A DNA stretch of 64,000 bases from Cyclaneusma minus (taxonomy: Eukaryota > Ascomycota > Leotiomycetes > Marthamycetales > Marthamycetaceae). The position numbers and the translations under genes were made by a program. The notes beneath the pieces are model-generated. The model saw only the letters and a program-made list of their open reading frames with translations. It had not been told where the DNA came from and did no database searches. Positions 21,636-33,900 of the stretch are shown one piece after another. Location of the stretch: positions 372,001 to 436,000 of the forward strand of contig JAKZHN010000005.1 of the NCBI GenBank assembly GCA_037179335.1, in the 5' to 3' direction. Within the stretch, counting starts at the first letter, position 1. Each line of letters opens with the position of its first letter.

Positions 21636-24600
21636 TCAGAATCCAAGCTGTCCATCAGGAATCCAGTGACTCCCGCCCGCGCAGCGGTAGCCTCCACTCT
21701 GCTTAATCCAAGCATAGCCCACAGGGCAACGACCCATAGCCCTCAACCGTTTCTGTTCTTCTTGCAGCTTCTTTCGCCTCTCTGCCTCCAATTTCTGTCT
21801 TCTCTCCAGCTCCTGACGAACACGCTCTTTCTCGGCTTTAGCCTTCTCTTCCAGGACACGAGCTTCTTCGCGCAAACGAAGGATCATCTGTCGTTCCGCC
21901 TCATCTTTCGCTTTCTTTTCCCGCAACTCAGAGACGACCTTCTCCGCTTCCCTGGCTGCTTCTTCAGCGCGACGATGAGCTTCTTCCTGCTCTTGGATTT
22001 GCTGTAAAGCCCGCTGTTCGCGGAGCTCGGCCTCTTTTTTGTCCTTCTGGAGCTGTTGCCACACAGCGTCAGATACACCCGCATCACGAATTCCGTCTGG
22101 GTCGTTAAGAGCTCCAGGAGACTGTGGTAACTCTTCATCCTTTTTTGGTTCATGCTCTTCGACATTCATTGTGGCAGTAATGGCTGTACTAGTTTGGGGG
22201 GCAGAGGGCTTGTCATCTAGTATTTGTACGGGCTGGGAGAATGACGGTCGAGAGGAAGGGCTGATTTTGGCTCTGGCACGACGCTCAGCAAGCATGGTAC
22301 GAGTGCAGTCTAGAGCAACTGGAGCAGGTAGAACAAGCTGATCCGCTTTTGAGGTGCTTCCCTGGAAGAAAGCTCGCACCATGCTCTTGGCCAGGGTTTG
22401 AGTATCCCTAGCATTTCCCCAGGAAGGGAGTTTTGACATCTCCGAAATGGAATACAGAAGCTCTTTGTAAACCTCGTCAGGGTAACGGTTTGGATCTTCC
22501 GGTGCTGAGGGCAACGAAATCTGAGACTCCTTCAGCTTTCCTGCCAGGATTTGTAGACAATGTGATGGGCTCAAGGATGGGAACGAGATCTCATCAGCAA
22601 AGCGGCTGCTTAGACCCTCGTTGACACGAAGCAGGTTGTTCATATCATTGTCGTAGCCTGCGAGAATGATCACCATCTTTCCGGCGAATTGGGGCTTTGT
22701 CATTGAGTCGACGAGCTGATCCATGGCTTCTTGCGCAAAATGCCCCTGGCCCAGTCGGTACGCTTCGTCAATGAATAGAACTTTTCCCAGACCACGCTCA
22801 AGCTGTTTGATAGTCTTCGGTCCAGTTTGCCCAACATACTGGCCCACAAGGTCCGTGGCGGAACATTCGATAACTTCTGCTTTAGAGAGAAACCCAAGGT
22901 CGTAATAAACTTGGCCGAACTTCCTTGCTGTGGACGTTTTGCCGGTCCCTGATGTTTCTAGTCAGCATACTGTAGAACGAAAATTCATCAACCATGCTAG
23001 GGGATTTTCATACCGGGCGGTCCTTTGAAGATGAAATTCATAGGAATCTGACCCCGGGGATCGAGGCCTTGGACCTGCATTCCCTTCACGACTTTCAAGA
23101 AACCATCCAGTTTGGCAATGATAGCTTCGCATCCGATGACCCCCTGGAAGAGCTCATGAAGGTTGGTCTGCCCTTTTGATCCTCGGTCAAACTCAGGATC
23201 GAAGTCCTGGGGTTCGAAGACTATGTCAACTGCCCATTCTTCCACCGGCAAACGAGACTGGCGAGCTTGGTAGTTCTCTTTGGCTCTCGAAAGAAGATTC
23301 TCCACGTCACCGCCATTTCCAAAGTTCAGTCCATTTCTGAGACGGTCGAGTACACCTATTGCTGTGGAAATAGCTTCTGGAGTGGCGTCAAGGTCTTGGG
23401 ACTTCAGCTTGTATTCAAGGATCTCTTGTAGCTCGTCGTTGTCGAAATCCTCGAAATGGAAAGCACTCGAGAGCGGAAAGCGGCGAGTAAGTCCTGGGTT
23501 GACGTTTTGGAACATCTCGACCATCTGCGGCTCATATCCCAAAAGAAGCACGCATCTGTCTTCTCCTGGCACGCTTTGTATTTCAGCGACCAAGGTATCG
23601 ATGACGGATGTCTTATACATATCTGCGCCGCTGGTCCCTCCCGCACCGCCAGTTCCAGCACCGGAATAAAGCATGTAAGCTTCGTCAATTATGAGAACCT
23701 TGCCGACAGTGTTTGCCAGGATGGCTTTCGTATTCGCCTCTGATTGTCCAATCGCACTTCCAATGAAATCGGCAGGGTTCTTGACAACAACTTGATTCAA
23801 ATTAGCAAAGTCGAGAAGAGGGATCTACTGTAGCGGGGACGAAAAAAAGTCTGGATACGGTCTACAGTGTCCAAGTGAAAAACATCCTAAAGTATCGGGG
23901 ATACCCCAGATACTTAGGAATATTCCAAGTGGCAAGGAATATACCCAATAATTGAGGATATTCTGGGCCACCAGCTTTAGGCCGTATCCGGACTTTTTTC
24001 CCATGGCAATGCGACGCGTGAGATTAAAGGGACGTACCTTCGCCGTTACTTAGCAAACCAAGATCCGTGAGAATCTTTCCATACAACTTGGCCACTGTTG
24101 TTTTCCCAGTACCTGGAGAGCCAAGGAAGCAGCGGTTGAGAGAGACTTGTACCAGCTCTCTTTCGTTTAGCTCTCGTTTGTAGTTGTTCTGGATATTATC
24201 GATCAGGAACTTCACCGAGTCTTTCACTGACTTCAAGCCGGTGAGACGCTGGAGTTTGGTCCAAGCATCGCAGGTGATGATTGCCTGCGATGGATCTGGG
24301 CCAATGAGGTCCTCCTTTGTCATGTGGAGGTCATCTGGTTGAAGACCTTCTCGCCTCTCTTTTGTTAGACGGTCGGCTTGACGATCTCTTATTTTCGCAA
24401 ACAGGTTTTCCAAGGCTCTTGCGTTGCCAAATCCGTCGCGGCCCCTACCGCGTCCTAGTCGACGGACTGCGATGCGCATGTAAAGCCCGTTGACTCCATC
24501 CTCGATGTCGATTCCAGACTTGTAGTATTTACTCATCTGGAACTGCAACATGGTCAAGAGCTCGGCATCAGTGTAATCTTCGAAGTGACATGTGTAAGGA

Positions 24601-27600
24601 ATACGGCTAGCAAAACCAGGGTTGTGCTCGAAGAACTTCTCCATTTGCTTCCGGTATCCTGCAAACACGAACACGACTTTACCAGTAAGGTTTTCGATCT
24701 CGGCGAGCAAGTAGTCGAGCACGGTTTTTCCCCCGTAGTTGTGGCCTTCGGCAAGCTGATATGCTTCATCGATGAAATACACACCGCCTTCTGACTTTTC
24801 AAGCTCATCAAAATGTTTCTTAACTTCATTGACGCGTTCATGCGCCAGGCGGGAGCCAGTTGTTTCCACAAATCCATCACCTTGCAGCACCTTGAGGCTA
24901 GTCAAGATCTGTGCATAATGACGTGCGACAGTGGTTTTTCCTGGGCATTGTTAGAACCAGCAGGTAGTAAATAGAGAACAGAACTTACCCGTCCCTGGAT
25001 TTCCCAGCAATACGAGCCCTAGACGCTCTTTCTTGAGATCTGTACCTTGCCGTATAGAAGTCTCCACCTTTGCCTTGATTATCAAGACTTGAGCTTTGAC
25101 CTCTTCAAGACCGATCATCTCCATGATCTTGTCGATTGCAGGATTCTGTGCATTCTCCTGATCCTTTTGACGTTGCCATTCTGTTTTCGAAGCGGACTTG
25201 TTGTGAGCGACTGCTTCTTTGATATGATTGCAGAGATTGGAATGCTTCTCGCGGGGGCGTTTGGTTGCCAGAGCTTGAGAATTCGCCGGAGCTTGGGACT
25301 TCGCCGGAGCTTGGGACTTCGCCGGAGCTTGGGACTTCAATAGAGCATGAGGCTTTGAAGTCTCAGTGGAGCCCAGGTCTTCGGGGGCGGATTGAAATTC
25401 CTCGGGGGTATCCGAAGAGTCTTTCTCTTGGTTACTCTGTGGTTGCCCTTTGGCCTGGGCTGCATCTGCTCTCGCTTTGGCCGCTTGTAGATCTTTTCGC
25501 TTCTGTGCAAGGACGGAATTCTGCTCAGAGTCCATTTTCTCGTCTTGTGCCTGTTGCTTGATCTTTTCAATCTCTTCGTCTATCTTGGCCACTTCTTTGA
25601 GATGTTTTTGGATTTTTTCGTCTCGTCTCATCTGCTCTTCGACAGCCTTCCGAAGGCTTGCCTCTGCTGCTTTCTTCTCCCGCTCGCAGACGGAACACAC
25701 GGCCGGAACTCCTGCATGGCATAGCCACTTCTGGATATGCTTGTTGGGGCACTGTTGTTTCATCGGTGCCATGCAACGCATTTTTGAATGATCATAGAGC
25801 TGATGACATGAACTCGGACAATCATGCAAGCCACACTTCAGCTTGACACCACTAGAGTCAAGAGTTAGATATGCTGTTAACAACCGAACGAGCTTAATGT
25901 ACTCACCAAGGTTCTCTGCATCCACCATCTGGAGTCTGGGCATCGAAGTCTTCGGGCTTGGAGAGCAGGGCGGGTCGATTATGCTTCTCGCACTTGAGTG
26001 GGAACCCTTCATAGACGTAGTTTTTCTGCTTGAGATAGCCAAAGAGCTTCTGCCACACTTCCTTCCCCTTTCGAGCATTGATGAATGTGTCGGAGTTTCC
26101 AATCATGATCAGAGCATCTCGGGCTCGAGAAAGCAGAACATTGACTCGTTCTGGAGAGGCCATGAATCCGATGTCATGCGACTTATTACTCCTCGTCATG
26201 GAGACCAGCACAATGTCGCTCTCTTCACCTTGATAGTTGTCAATAGTTGAGATTCGAAGCGAGGGCTTTGGGTCGCCTGAGCTGACATCGGTCAACAGCC
26301 CAGCACGAATCAAGTCGAATTTATCCAAGTCATTCAGGATCGGATCGTTCGATTCTGCGAGTTCGTTTTTCAAGAGTAGCAACTGGCCGAGGTATGGCGT
26401 CAAAACGACTAGCTTGTCCGAGCTGTAGCCCTGCTGTGCCAGATAGCGAACGCACTTCAGAATCATCTGCACCTCAAATTCATTTTGCTTGGATGAAGTC
26501 CGACCATCGTACAACTCTTTTCCGACTCCAAGCTCAACTTCCGGGTGGGAATGGTTCACGAATATTACGTTGTCGCGGAATCCTCGAAGGTCTGCACGTT
26601 GAAGCGTAGAGTCGGCATCTGTAAGATCGGGGTAGATGTCGAGATGCCGAATGATGGAGGAAATTTCCGGCCTCATGCGATGCTGCTTTGTAAGAGTGGT
26701 GTGCGGAAATCCCTGGAGAATTAAGCGCTCGAAAAGAGACCTGTTCAGATCGAAGCCGTCTCCTTGTTCCACACTGAGATTGTAAGAGCACTTGGGTCTC
26801 AGCTGTTTATGGTCGCCAATGAGAATGAGTTGTTCCGTCGAAGGGCCCAACGAAGTTAATATATGGGACTCCAATATCTCACCGGCCTCCTCTACCAATA
26901 CAATTCCAGGTGATGCCTCTTGTATTGCTGCAAAGTAGCGTGCAGCTCCGTTGGTAGTGCAAGCAATTATTCTCTTCGTCTTGATGATTCCATTGTCCCT
27001 CTCTCCGAGAATCCGGTCCAGCTCAGCTTGATCCTTGTTGAATTGTCTACCGGTGGCCTGGATTTCTTTGACCATGTCGTCCAATATTGCCGTCTGCCAC
27101 TGGCGGACAGCAGCATGCCTTGATTCAAGTGGCATTTTCCAGACATCTGCGGTTTCTGGAGGTTGACTTTCTTGAAGAGCTCCCGCATCACTTGCGCCTC
27201 TCTGCCAGCGGTCAAGAAGATAGAAAGGACCCATGGCTTTTCCCTTCTTCCCAACCTTCGTCATTCCGTCGGTTTCATTTTCGAGGACCAAGAAAGCATC
27301 AAAGAATGGCAAATCTTCGGAGAGGAACTCAAGGTACTCCATCAGCTGCTTCTTCTGTATGTTTACTGTTTGAAATCGCCGGAAAGTATCGCGGAGTCTT
27401 TTATCGTGTTGCTGTAGCTTTCCCCTCAAGGTATCCATCTGAGACCGCTGTTTAGGTCCAAATCCGGTACTTGGCTGTTCTCTGAGAGTGAGGGGCTTCG
27501 TTCGGTCCGTTGACTTGCTTCCCAGGCGAACTATATCGGACTGAGGGATCCCGATGTCCATCAAATCTTCCAGAAACTGATCTAAGCTGTGGTTTGTGAA

Positions 27601-29207
27601 GCAGATCACAAGGATCTTTTGGGTTGTATACGTGTGCAACAACTTGGCCGTTAGGGCTCCGATGAATGATTTTCCGGTACCTTGTTCCTGTCAGTATAAA
27701 CAATAGCTAGGATGATGTCTTAGCATTTACCTGGCGGTCCTTGCACTAAACTAACACGCTGACTCAAGGCAGAGCAAAGGGAAAGCATCTGAGACTCGTC
27801 CAAAACGATGCTTTTCTTGGTGTTCGTTTTTAGAGCAGGACCAATATCCTTTCCCTGGGAGGAGATCAAAAGCTCTACAATTCGGCCGGGGCAGAATGCA
27901 GGACTCTCGAGGCTTTTCTGAGCTCCCCAGAGAAGTAACTCATCTTTGAGCGGAAGATGTTTCATCTCTTGCAAACGCCGTAAGAAGGGCTCGTACGCAA
28001 ACACCGCAGTGTCCAATTGGACTAGTTTGACGCTCGTGGAAGTCTTGATCTTAGACAAGGCGTATAGAAGAGTCGAATCGTCTGCAAACTGCAGAGTGAT
28101 AGCCGCAGGTCCCTTGGCAAGTTCTTGGATATCGCGGTGAATAGTGGGGAATGCTACAGGTTCATTGTCAATTAACAGACAAGCCATGTTTCCATGCTTG
28201 AGAATGTGATTGTTTCTCTTCAGCCAATCTTCGCGTTTCGATGGCTTGATCTTCTTGAGATGCGGAAGCTCATCCTTCATCTTGAAAACAATCCCCCAAG
28301 GCATCCGTTTTCTCTCCGTTCCCGTTTCCACCCCCGAAAGAGAAAGCCCTTCCAAGACGATACCCCTGTGCCGGCCAGGTTTCTTTCCCGTCAACATCTT
28401 CAACTCACCGCGTATGTCCCCAAGCATGTCCTCTCGAAGGACCCGAAACTGATTGTCGAGATGAATGGCATCACGAAGAGAAGCCGTATCCGGGTCCTCA
28501 AGATAGTCAACAGTCCGGAAGAAAGGACGGTCCGAGGAGAGAAGCTCATCAGCAGTTGGCATAATGGAGATTTCTCGACGATCTTCGTGGTCGTTATCGT
28601 GCCTACCGCCAGGCGTTGCTTCCAGATCCTGATGAAGCTGGGAGGAGTCCAAGGGCAAAGCGTGCTTGATTTTCTGACCCAAGATTCGAACTTCTCCCTC
28701 GGGAGCTTTCAATAGGGTGTCAAGAAGGTTCGGAGAGTTTGCCACGATCAAGTAAGGTTTTGACTCTCCGTCCGGGAGAGAGACAAGCTGCAACAATAGC
28801 CACGCAAAGCCTTGAGTAGCCTTTGGATTGAGAAGGCTGCTTGTGAAAGCCTCGACTAGAGCGTCCCAGAAGAAAGGCGGATCGACCATCTTGAGGAGTA
28901 GCTGCGCCAAGATAGATCCAGAACCAATGGCTCGGAGTGACGGATCTTGCAAATATTCAAGGAGTTCGGCGGCATGGTTGTTGAGGAAAGCGACTGACGT
29001 ATCGAATCGCACTGATGCTTGCAGTGTTGATAGACCATGCTTCCAGAGTTTGTGAACACATGTTGCTGGATCTGCTTGGACACAGATGGCTTCTACGAAT
29101 AGCCTGCCATCACGAGCGGTCAGAAGCGAGCGACGGCCGTGCAGAACTTTGTTGAAAAAATCAGTGAGCTTTGAGACTCGAGGATCCTCGGTTCTGACAA
29201 TAGTCAT
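21636..29207 (-). CDS. UPF1/NFX1-type helicase fused to three CbxX/SpoVK-type AAA ATPase modules
   Basis: Six exons on the minus strand: 29207-27731, 27680-25907, 25851-24989, 24940-24038, 23790-23014 and 22948-21636. All introns keep frame, giving 2368 residues. An N-terminal helical region of about 350 residues is followed by an SF1 helicase: P-loop GPPGTGKS (490-497), FTNHSLDQF, VEEAG (about 755-759), GDHKQLRPK, QHRMRPE, DNYQGEESDIVLVS and NVLLSRARD. A Cys/His-rich NFX1-like stretch comes next (CGLHDCPSSCH...CxxC), then a Lys/Glu-rich coiled coil. Three AAA modules follow, with P-loops GNPGTGKTT (1367), GSPGTGKTT (1645) and GPPGTGKTS (1929) and Walker B FIDEA, IIDEA and FIDEA. A second long coiled coil leads to the C-terminal CPVGYAWIKQSGGYRCAGGS. 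ZNFX1-type helicases act on RNA and CbxX-type AAA rings remodel protein complexes; the joint role is unknown. The open frame extends to 29228 but the first ATG is 29207. Confidence 0.88.
23841..24000. mobile_element. MITE-like insertion inside an intron of the helicase-AAA gene
   Basis: The fourth intron (23791-24037, 247 bp) is five times longer than its neighbours (48-65 bp). It contains terminal inverted repeats AAAAAAGTCTGGATACGG (23843 onward) and its complement CCGTATCCGGACTTTTTT (to 23999), differing only by transitions. The interior has a small hairpin (AAGTATC...GATACTT at about 23889-23915) and no coding capacity. The size and inverted ends fit a pogo/Fot1-like MITE; flanking TA duplications are not clear. 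Confidence 0.65.
25268..25340 (-). repeat. 18 bp in-frame tandem repeat in the helicase-AAA gene
   Basis: Four copies of a CGCCGGAGCTTGGGACTT-like unit encode a hexapeptide of the type KSQAPA in the linker between the NFX1-like region and the first AAA module. The copies are almost identical, so the length is likely to vary between strains. Confidence 0.75.
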
Positions 29208-30028
29208 TTTCGTGGTGATGGAAGCCAACCATTAAATGCTCTTCGTTGATTGCGGGGAGATGTGATGATGGAAAGTGTGATGATCGGACAGTGCGAATGA
29301 AGGTTGGGAACAGTGGGAGCTACATGTACCAGCCCCACCTACATGATATACTGAAGTACTATTTCAGGAAGCCCTATGTTTGATGCTTCGATATCTAGGG
29401 TTCGGTTCCCCCCACTCCCGATTGGACTCCCTTGAGCCCTTAGTTTGCTAAGATGCTTTGCTTTGATAAGTAAAATCATCAAAAGCAAACTCTGTTACAT
29501 GCGAAAAGATAACGAGGGCGTCACAGAAGCCTCTAGTCCTTACATGAAGGGGGGCTACATATGCACGGCGAAGCATGCAAGTCCCACCCACAAGAAACTC
29601 CCCGAGCATTTTGACAGCGATTGCCGAATAGCGAGAAGTCCAATCGAGATAACCAAGAAACCCTGATGAGATATACTTTGATTGATGGAAAATAATCTGA
29701 ATGGGCAGGGATCATCCAAGTAATTAGTCTTAGTGATATGAACTGCAAGTTCAGAAACTTTGTCCGGAATCTCTTGTTTGACGAGCCGGAGCAACTCGGC
29801 GCTTCGCCCAGCATGTAGGTGCGTTGTTTTACATAATGCTGCAAACGCGCATCGAAGATCGTAGCCAGATTAGGCTCCAACTTTCTTAATCCTATCTTAC
29901 TCTGTGATAACATACTCTGGTACTCTTGGGAGTAACTTTCAAAATCATTTCCGCCAAAAGCCGGAATCTGGGATCCGGAATTCGCAGCGAAACTCTCCAG
30001 ATATCCATCTTGTCCGCACTCCTCTACC
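29208..30028. other. Intergenic region between divergent genes
   Basis: Shared upstream region of the helicase-AAA gene (-) and the RG-rich protein gene (+). A minus-strand ORF of 165 codons (29533-30030) and a shifted ORF of 79 codons (29555-29794) have weakly protein-like composition (VKQEIPDKVSELAVHITKTN and two hydrophobic stretches), but I recognise no family and see no start with context. It may be a relic; I do not call a gene. Confidence 0.4.
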
Positions 30029-31345
30029 ATGAATCATCAGAAGTTATCCCGTACCATCGATATGTCTTCCAACCGTGGACGTGGACGTGGCTCCTTTCAA
30101 GGTCGAAATAGAGTCAAACGGGTCTGGCAAGGTGATCGGGCGTTTTACAATCGAACGGAACCAGCGCCACCCCAAAAACTGGCCGGACCCACGATTGACA
30201 GCATCAGTCTCACCACATTGATGGTGGAAGAATCTGCTCCAGAGATCGATAATGTGGAATTTGTTGCATCCTACAACTGGTTGAACCAGAAAACCCAACT
30301 ATTCTCGTACCAGGTAAGCCTTGGATTCTTCACTGTTGAGATATAAGGACCATCTGCTAATACATGGAATTTAATAAGCTCCCCTCCAGCATGGACACCA
30401 CCAGAGGAAGACGTTAAGCTTGACCAGGACAGTGAAGATGTCTTCCGAGATATCAACGCGGCTCGATATCCATCGTATCCTATGGAGCCCATGTTCCGCT
30501 CGATCTGTGCTATGAAACCCGAATTTCCCTTTGAAGAAATAGATGTTGTCGGTTGTGGAAGTACTCTCGGGAACCTGCTCAGATTTGCTCGATCCGAGTC
30601 GAAGTCATTCAGATTCAAGGTGGACATAGTCGGGGATACAGTTCTGTTCATTCGGAGGGAGAACTCTCCTACTGAAATGATCACTGGGATGAAAGGACTC
30701 GGCCATACGTTTCCAGATGCATACACAACATGGGATCCCGAAGTGCGCAATTCGGTCTCTCACCAACGGATTGTTCGTTATGAGTTCGGTGGACTGGACT
30801 TCTTGGTTCGTTACGAGTCTGACGGCTATGTGAGAGATGATGCTGCAGGGGCTTTGGCAAAATCTGTCTCCGGCACAGAAGATGAGTCTGTGGATCTATC
30901 CTTGGAAACGATGAAAGTGAGCAGTACCGTGGCTGCTACAGATGAGCCGCTTCAAGTGCAGCTGGGAGGCCGCAAGGTCCGCCAAGATCAAGTTTTCGAG
31001 ATCAAGACCCGTGCGCACTACAAGACTTATGACATGAACGAAATCCTGCCACGACTCTGGGTCAGCCGGATACCGAGGTTTCTGATCGCGTATCATCAGG
31101 GAGGGCTCTTCAACAAACCACAGATCCAGGACATACGGAATGAGGTCCAGAATTGGGAGGAAGCAAACTTGTCGATGCTGGCTCGCTTCCATGCAGTAGT
31201 TAAGCGAATAGTTGATGTGGTTCGCGATGTGGACCATCAATGTGAGGTCTACTGGGATTGTGAAGGGCCCCTGATCGTCACAGAGCAGGTCGGAGACGAC
31301 AAGAGAGCCCTTCCATCTGATTTGTTGGAGCTTTGGGAAGAATAG
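30029..31345 (+). CDS. Conserved fungal protein with RG-rich N-terminus (often labelled geranylgeranyl pyrophosphate synthetase-like)
   Basis: The first exon begins at ATG 30029, with a second in-frame ATG at 30062 (MSSNRGRGRGSFQGRN) that is the likelier start. The RGRGRG segment is typical of RNA-binding tails. The second exon carries SPPAWTPP, NAARYPSYPMEPMFRS, VGCGSTLGNLLRF, YEFGGLDFLVRYE and LWVSRIPRFLIAYHQGGLF. This order matches a fungal family often mis-titled as prenyl synthase in databases; I see no DDxxD prenyl synthase motif. The intron is ambiguous. The consensus donor GTAAGC at 30314 does not keep frame with the acceptor AATAAG before 30379, whereas a weaker donor GTACCA at 30307 does, giving exons 30029-30306 and 30379-31345 (414 residues). 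Function unknown. Confidence 0.72.
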
Positions 31346-32871
31346 GGGGGAAAGTTTCGTCAAATTCTAGTATGGACTTCGTTTCCCTTGCTCTGATGGA
31401 ATCTGGATGAGCTAAACCCTTTAGCGCGAGAATATTCTGAGTAACTGGGAGTTTTGAAGTTTTCCGAGTGATTGGGAATACTGCGGGTGACTGAAAATGC
31501 AGATCAAAGCAAACTTAAAACATCGACAGGCGATATCGAGACCAAAAGCAATTTCTCCACCACTCATCGATTCTGTTGCCTCCCTTCAGCCCTTGTCGTC
31601 AATGGGGGTTTGTGTAACCTCGTGTCGTGCACGTGAGACCTCCGGACCCACATGACTTTCTCCAAGGACACCACCTACATTCCCTTATGGACACCTCACT
31701 GCTTTGAGGAAATTTTCATATTTAAAGCCCTCACCTCTGAGGCTCTCCGATGTTCTCCAAAAAGTCATGGACAGAAAGAACCGTTATGCCGTGTCACCTC
31801 CACCCCTGATACGTCTCGCATGAAGGCCCCCGTGATTCTGCACTCCCCTTATTGGTGAGTTACAAGTTGTAGTTTCTCCCCAGCGCAAGCCAGAAATCTC
31901 CGAATGGAATATGTTTCGGTGCTGCTGATCCCCACCGTAGACGATACTAGCTGCCATTCGATCACCGCTCCTCCTGTCGATCGAGTCCTCTGTCGCTCGC
32001 CATCAGACTTCCTGCCGCCATAATTTCCTGTCTCTTGTCACCTGAACATAGAGATACCCAGACAGCCAAACGAGATCTCACTCATCTGCCTCGACAAGTG
32101 CCTAGCATGAAAGAGCCCCGGTTTTTTGTGGTGTCGGTATCTACACCCATCAGGAACTGCTTCCTCTGGTCTTCATGGAGAAAAGCAGTAGATCGTCATA
32201 AGGAAGAAGGTTGAAATACCTGAAGCTGAAGCTGGCCTTGGCAAATAATGTTCCATGTGAACCTCACCTTCAACCAGAAAAAAACGTGACAATACCACGC
32301 GAGCCGCCACGTGCCACTTGGTCTCCAGGTCCTGACTCATACTCCACTCCCCGGCTCAGCGAGCTCTTCCACAAGTACAAATATCCCACCAGGTTCCATG
32401 CTTTCTCTTCTCCATACCTAGCTACAGCAAGCCGTCTGGCAGACGATATCGAGTTTCTTCTCCTCGTCCCGACAGAGTGAACACCTACGCTTGCTCATAA
32501 AGTTGGTAGCTCTCAGTGCGCGCGCATGCATTCTCCTTGAAAGTTTTCAAAGATTTCATTCGATCCTGCCCCCGCAAACTCATACTTGTCACCACTTTAG
32601 ACATCTACCGTCACTCCCCATCCCTGCCACCACCATCACTCATTCCCAGACCTCGATCCAAACCTCGAATTTCAACACAGCCTCCACCATACTTCCTCTA
32701 AATCCAGATTCCCAAAGACCACTCATTCCCTGATCCCGTGATTTTCATGTGTACGTGCCTATCCCACCCACACAAAGCGATAGTCACGTCGACCATAAAG
32801 CAACTTCCTCGTCATTCAATCTTGAAGCAGAAAGAAACCCCAGGTGCAGCCAAAGGCCACTTATATTGAAG
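31346..32871. other. Intergenic region between the RG-rich protein gene and the transposon block
   Basis: GC-normal sequence with no supported gene. Short ORFs such as 32211-32480 lack recognisable features. CACGTG-type boxes occur at 31630 and 32309. RIP-like mutation is not seen here, so the RIP boundary coincides with the LTR starting at 32872 and does not spread outward. Confidence 0.5.
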
Positions 32872-33045
32872 TGCCCTCCTGGTGGTTCGAACTGACCCCC
32901 TGCCAAGACACTCTGGTCATGTGCAGAGGGTCACGCCACCCCTGCACGTGTAAGCGAGGGAGGAATGCACAATATTTTTAAATTGTAGAATAGCCTTTTT
33001 TTTAATACAATATTTAAAAGGTCCAGCCCATATTGGATTTAAATA
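32872..33045 (+). repeat. Left (5') LTR of the copia element; outer half intact, inner half RIP-mutated
   Basis: Starts TGCCCTCCTGG and ends GGATTTAAATA. It aligns base for base with 59641-59816 except for transitions, one A/G reversal and a 2-base loss in a T run. Positions up to 32978 keep C and G where the right copy has T and A; from 32979 the pattern reverses. GGTTCGAAC at 32886 resembles a pol III B box. Immediately downstream GGTTATAACTATTGG may be a mutated primer-binding site. Confidence 0.85.
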
Positions 33046-33089
33046 GGTTATAACTATTGGTATGCTTTAGCATAATTAAAAAAACAAAA

Positions 33090-33226
33090 TTTTGCAGCGC
33101 TGTGTTTTTAGGGTCTTTAATTAATTTTCAGCGCAACGCTGTGTTTTTGTATTTTCTCTTTTTATTCTGCAGCGCTATATTTTTAAAGTCTATTATTTAT
33201 TAATGCAATGCTGTGTTTTTGCAGAT
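33090..33226. repeat. Fourfold short repeat with CAGCGCTGTGTTTTT core
   Basis: GCAGCGCTGTGTTTTT at about 33096, CAACGCTGTGTTTTTG at about 33134, GCAGCGCTATATTTTT at about 33172 and GCAATGCTGTGTTTTTG at about 33206 form a direct array with about 37 bp period. Differences between copies are mainly RIP-type transitions. It sits in the leader between LTR and gag of the copia element. Confidence 0.6.
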
Positions 33227-33546
33227 TTATTTATAAATTAATAATAATAATAATAAAATTTTGTTTTTTAAATTAATATATTTATTAATTTTAATTGGTT
33301 TTTTTTTACAAATTAAATTAAATACTATATTTATTAGCATTAGCATATAAAATATTTATAATTAGAAAAGGGCTGCTTTTATTTTTATTTATACTAATTA
33401 TTATAAATGGTTTATTATAATAAAAATATTTTTAAAAGCAAAGATATTTAATATATTATAATTATTATTTTTAATTAATACGCTATAAATCCCAATACCA
33501 TTTAAGCAAATAAAAATAAACTGTATTAAATAGAAATTTGGAAAGG

Positions 33547-33900
33547 CAATATAAAGCAAATATTGCTAAAGCTTTTTATAAAATTTATATTTGTTTTAAT
33601 TAATTGGATAAAAAAGCTATTAATGCCAAAGTTTATTATGCAAATGCTTGGGATATTTTGAATAAAAGATATTTTATAATTTTTATTATTATTATGGATT
33701 TTTATTTTCGCCAAATTGCCAATTTTAAATGGATTTTAAATTTTATTATTAAAAAAGTCTGAACCGAATTTTATATTATTCGCTGCTAAATTATTTAATT
33801 AAATTTATTTTATATAATCATTTATATATTTTTATATATATATTATACTATTATACCTTTTAGCAAAATATATTGTATTTAAAAATATAGTATTAAATAA
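33547..33900 (+). pseudogene. Copia gag (UBN2-type) coding relic
   Basis: The frame at 33547 reads QYKANIAKAFYKIYICFN-stop-LDKKAINAKVYYANAWDILNKRYF and continues with one more stop at 33759. The pattern (AKA..I......LD...I.....YA.AWDIL..RY) is that of the gag domain of Ty1/copia elements (UBN2). Stops and many Ile/Asn/Tyr codons are as expected from C-to-T and G-to-A changes. It lies about 500 bp inside the left LTR, where gag should be. Confidence 0.6.

Noticed and set aside
29533..30030. 165-codon minus-strand ORF upstream of the RG-rich protein gene
   Set aside because: No recognisable domain, overlaps the neighbouring start, and a second shifted ORF looks equally plausible; kept only as a comment.
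32866..32871. TTGAAG as target-site duplication (also at 59785-59790)
   Set aside because: LTR homology continues 26 bp beyond the right-hand copy, so the match lies inside the repeat and not at its edge.
32884..32896. tRNA or SINE suggested by the GGTTCGAAC B-box-like sequence in the left LTR
   Set aside because: No A box or cloverleaf at the right distance, and the same sequence belongs to an LTR pair enclosing copia coding traces.
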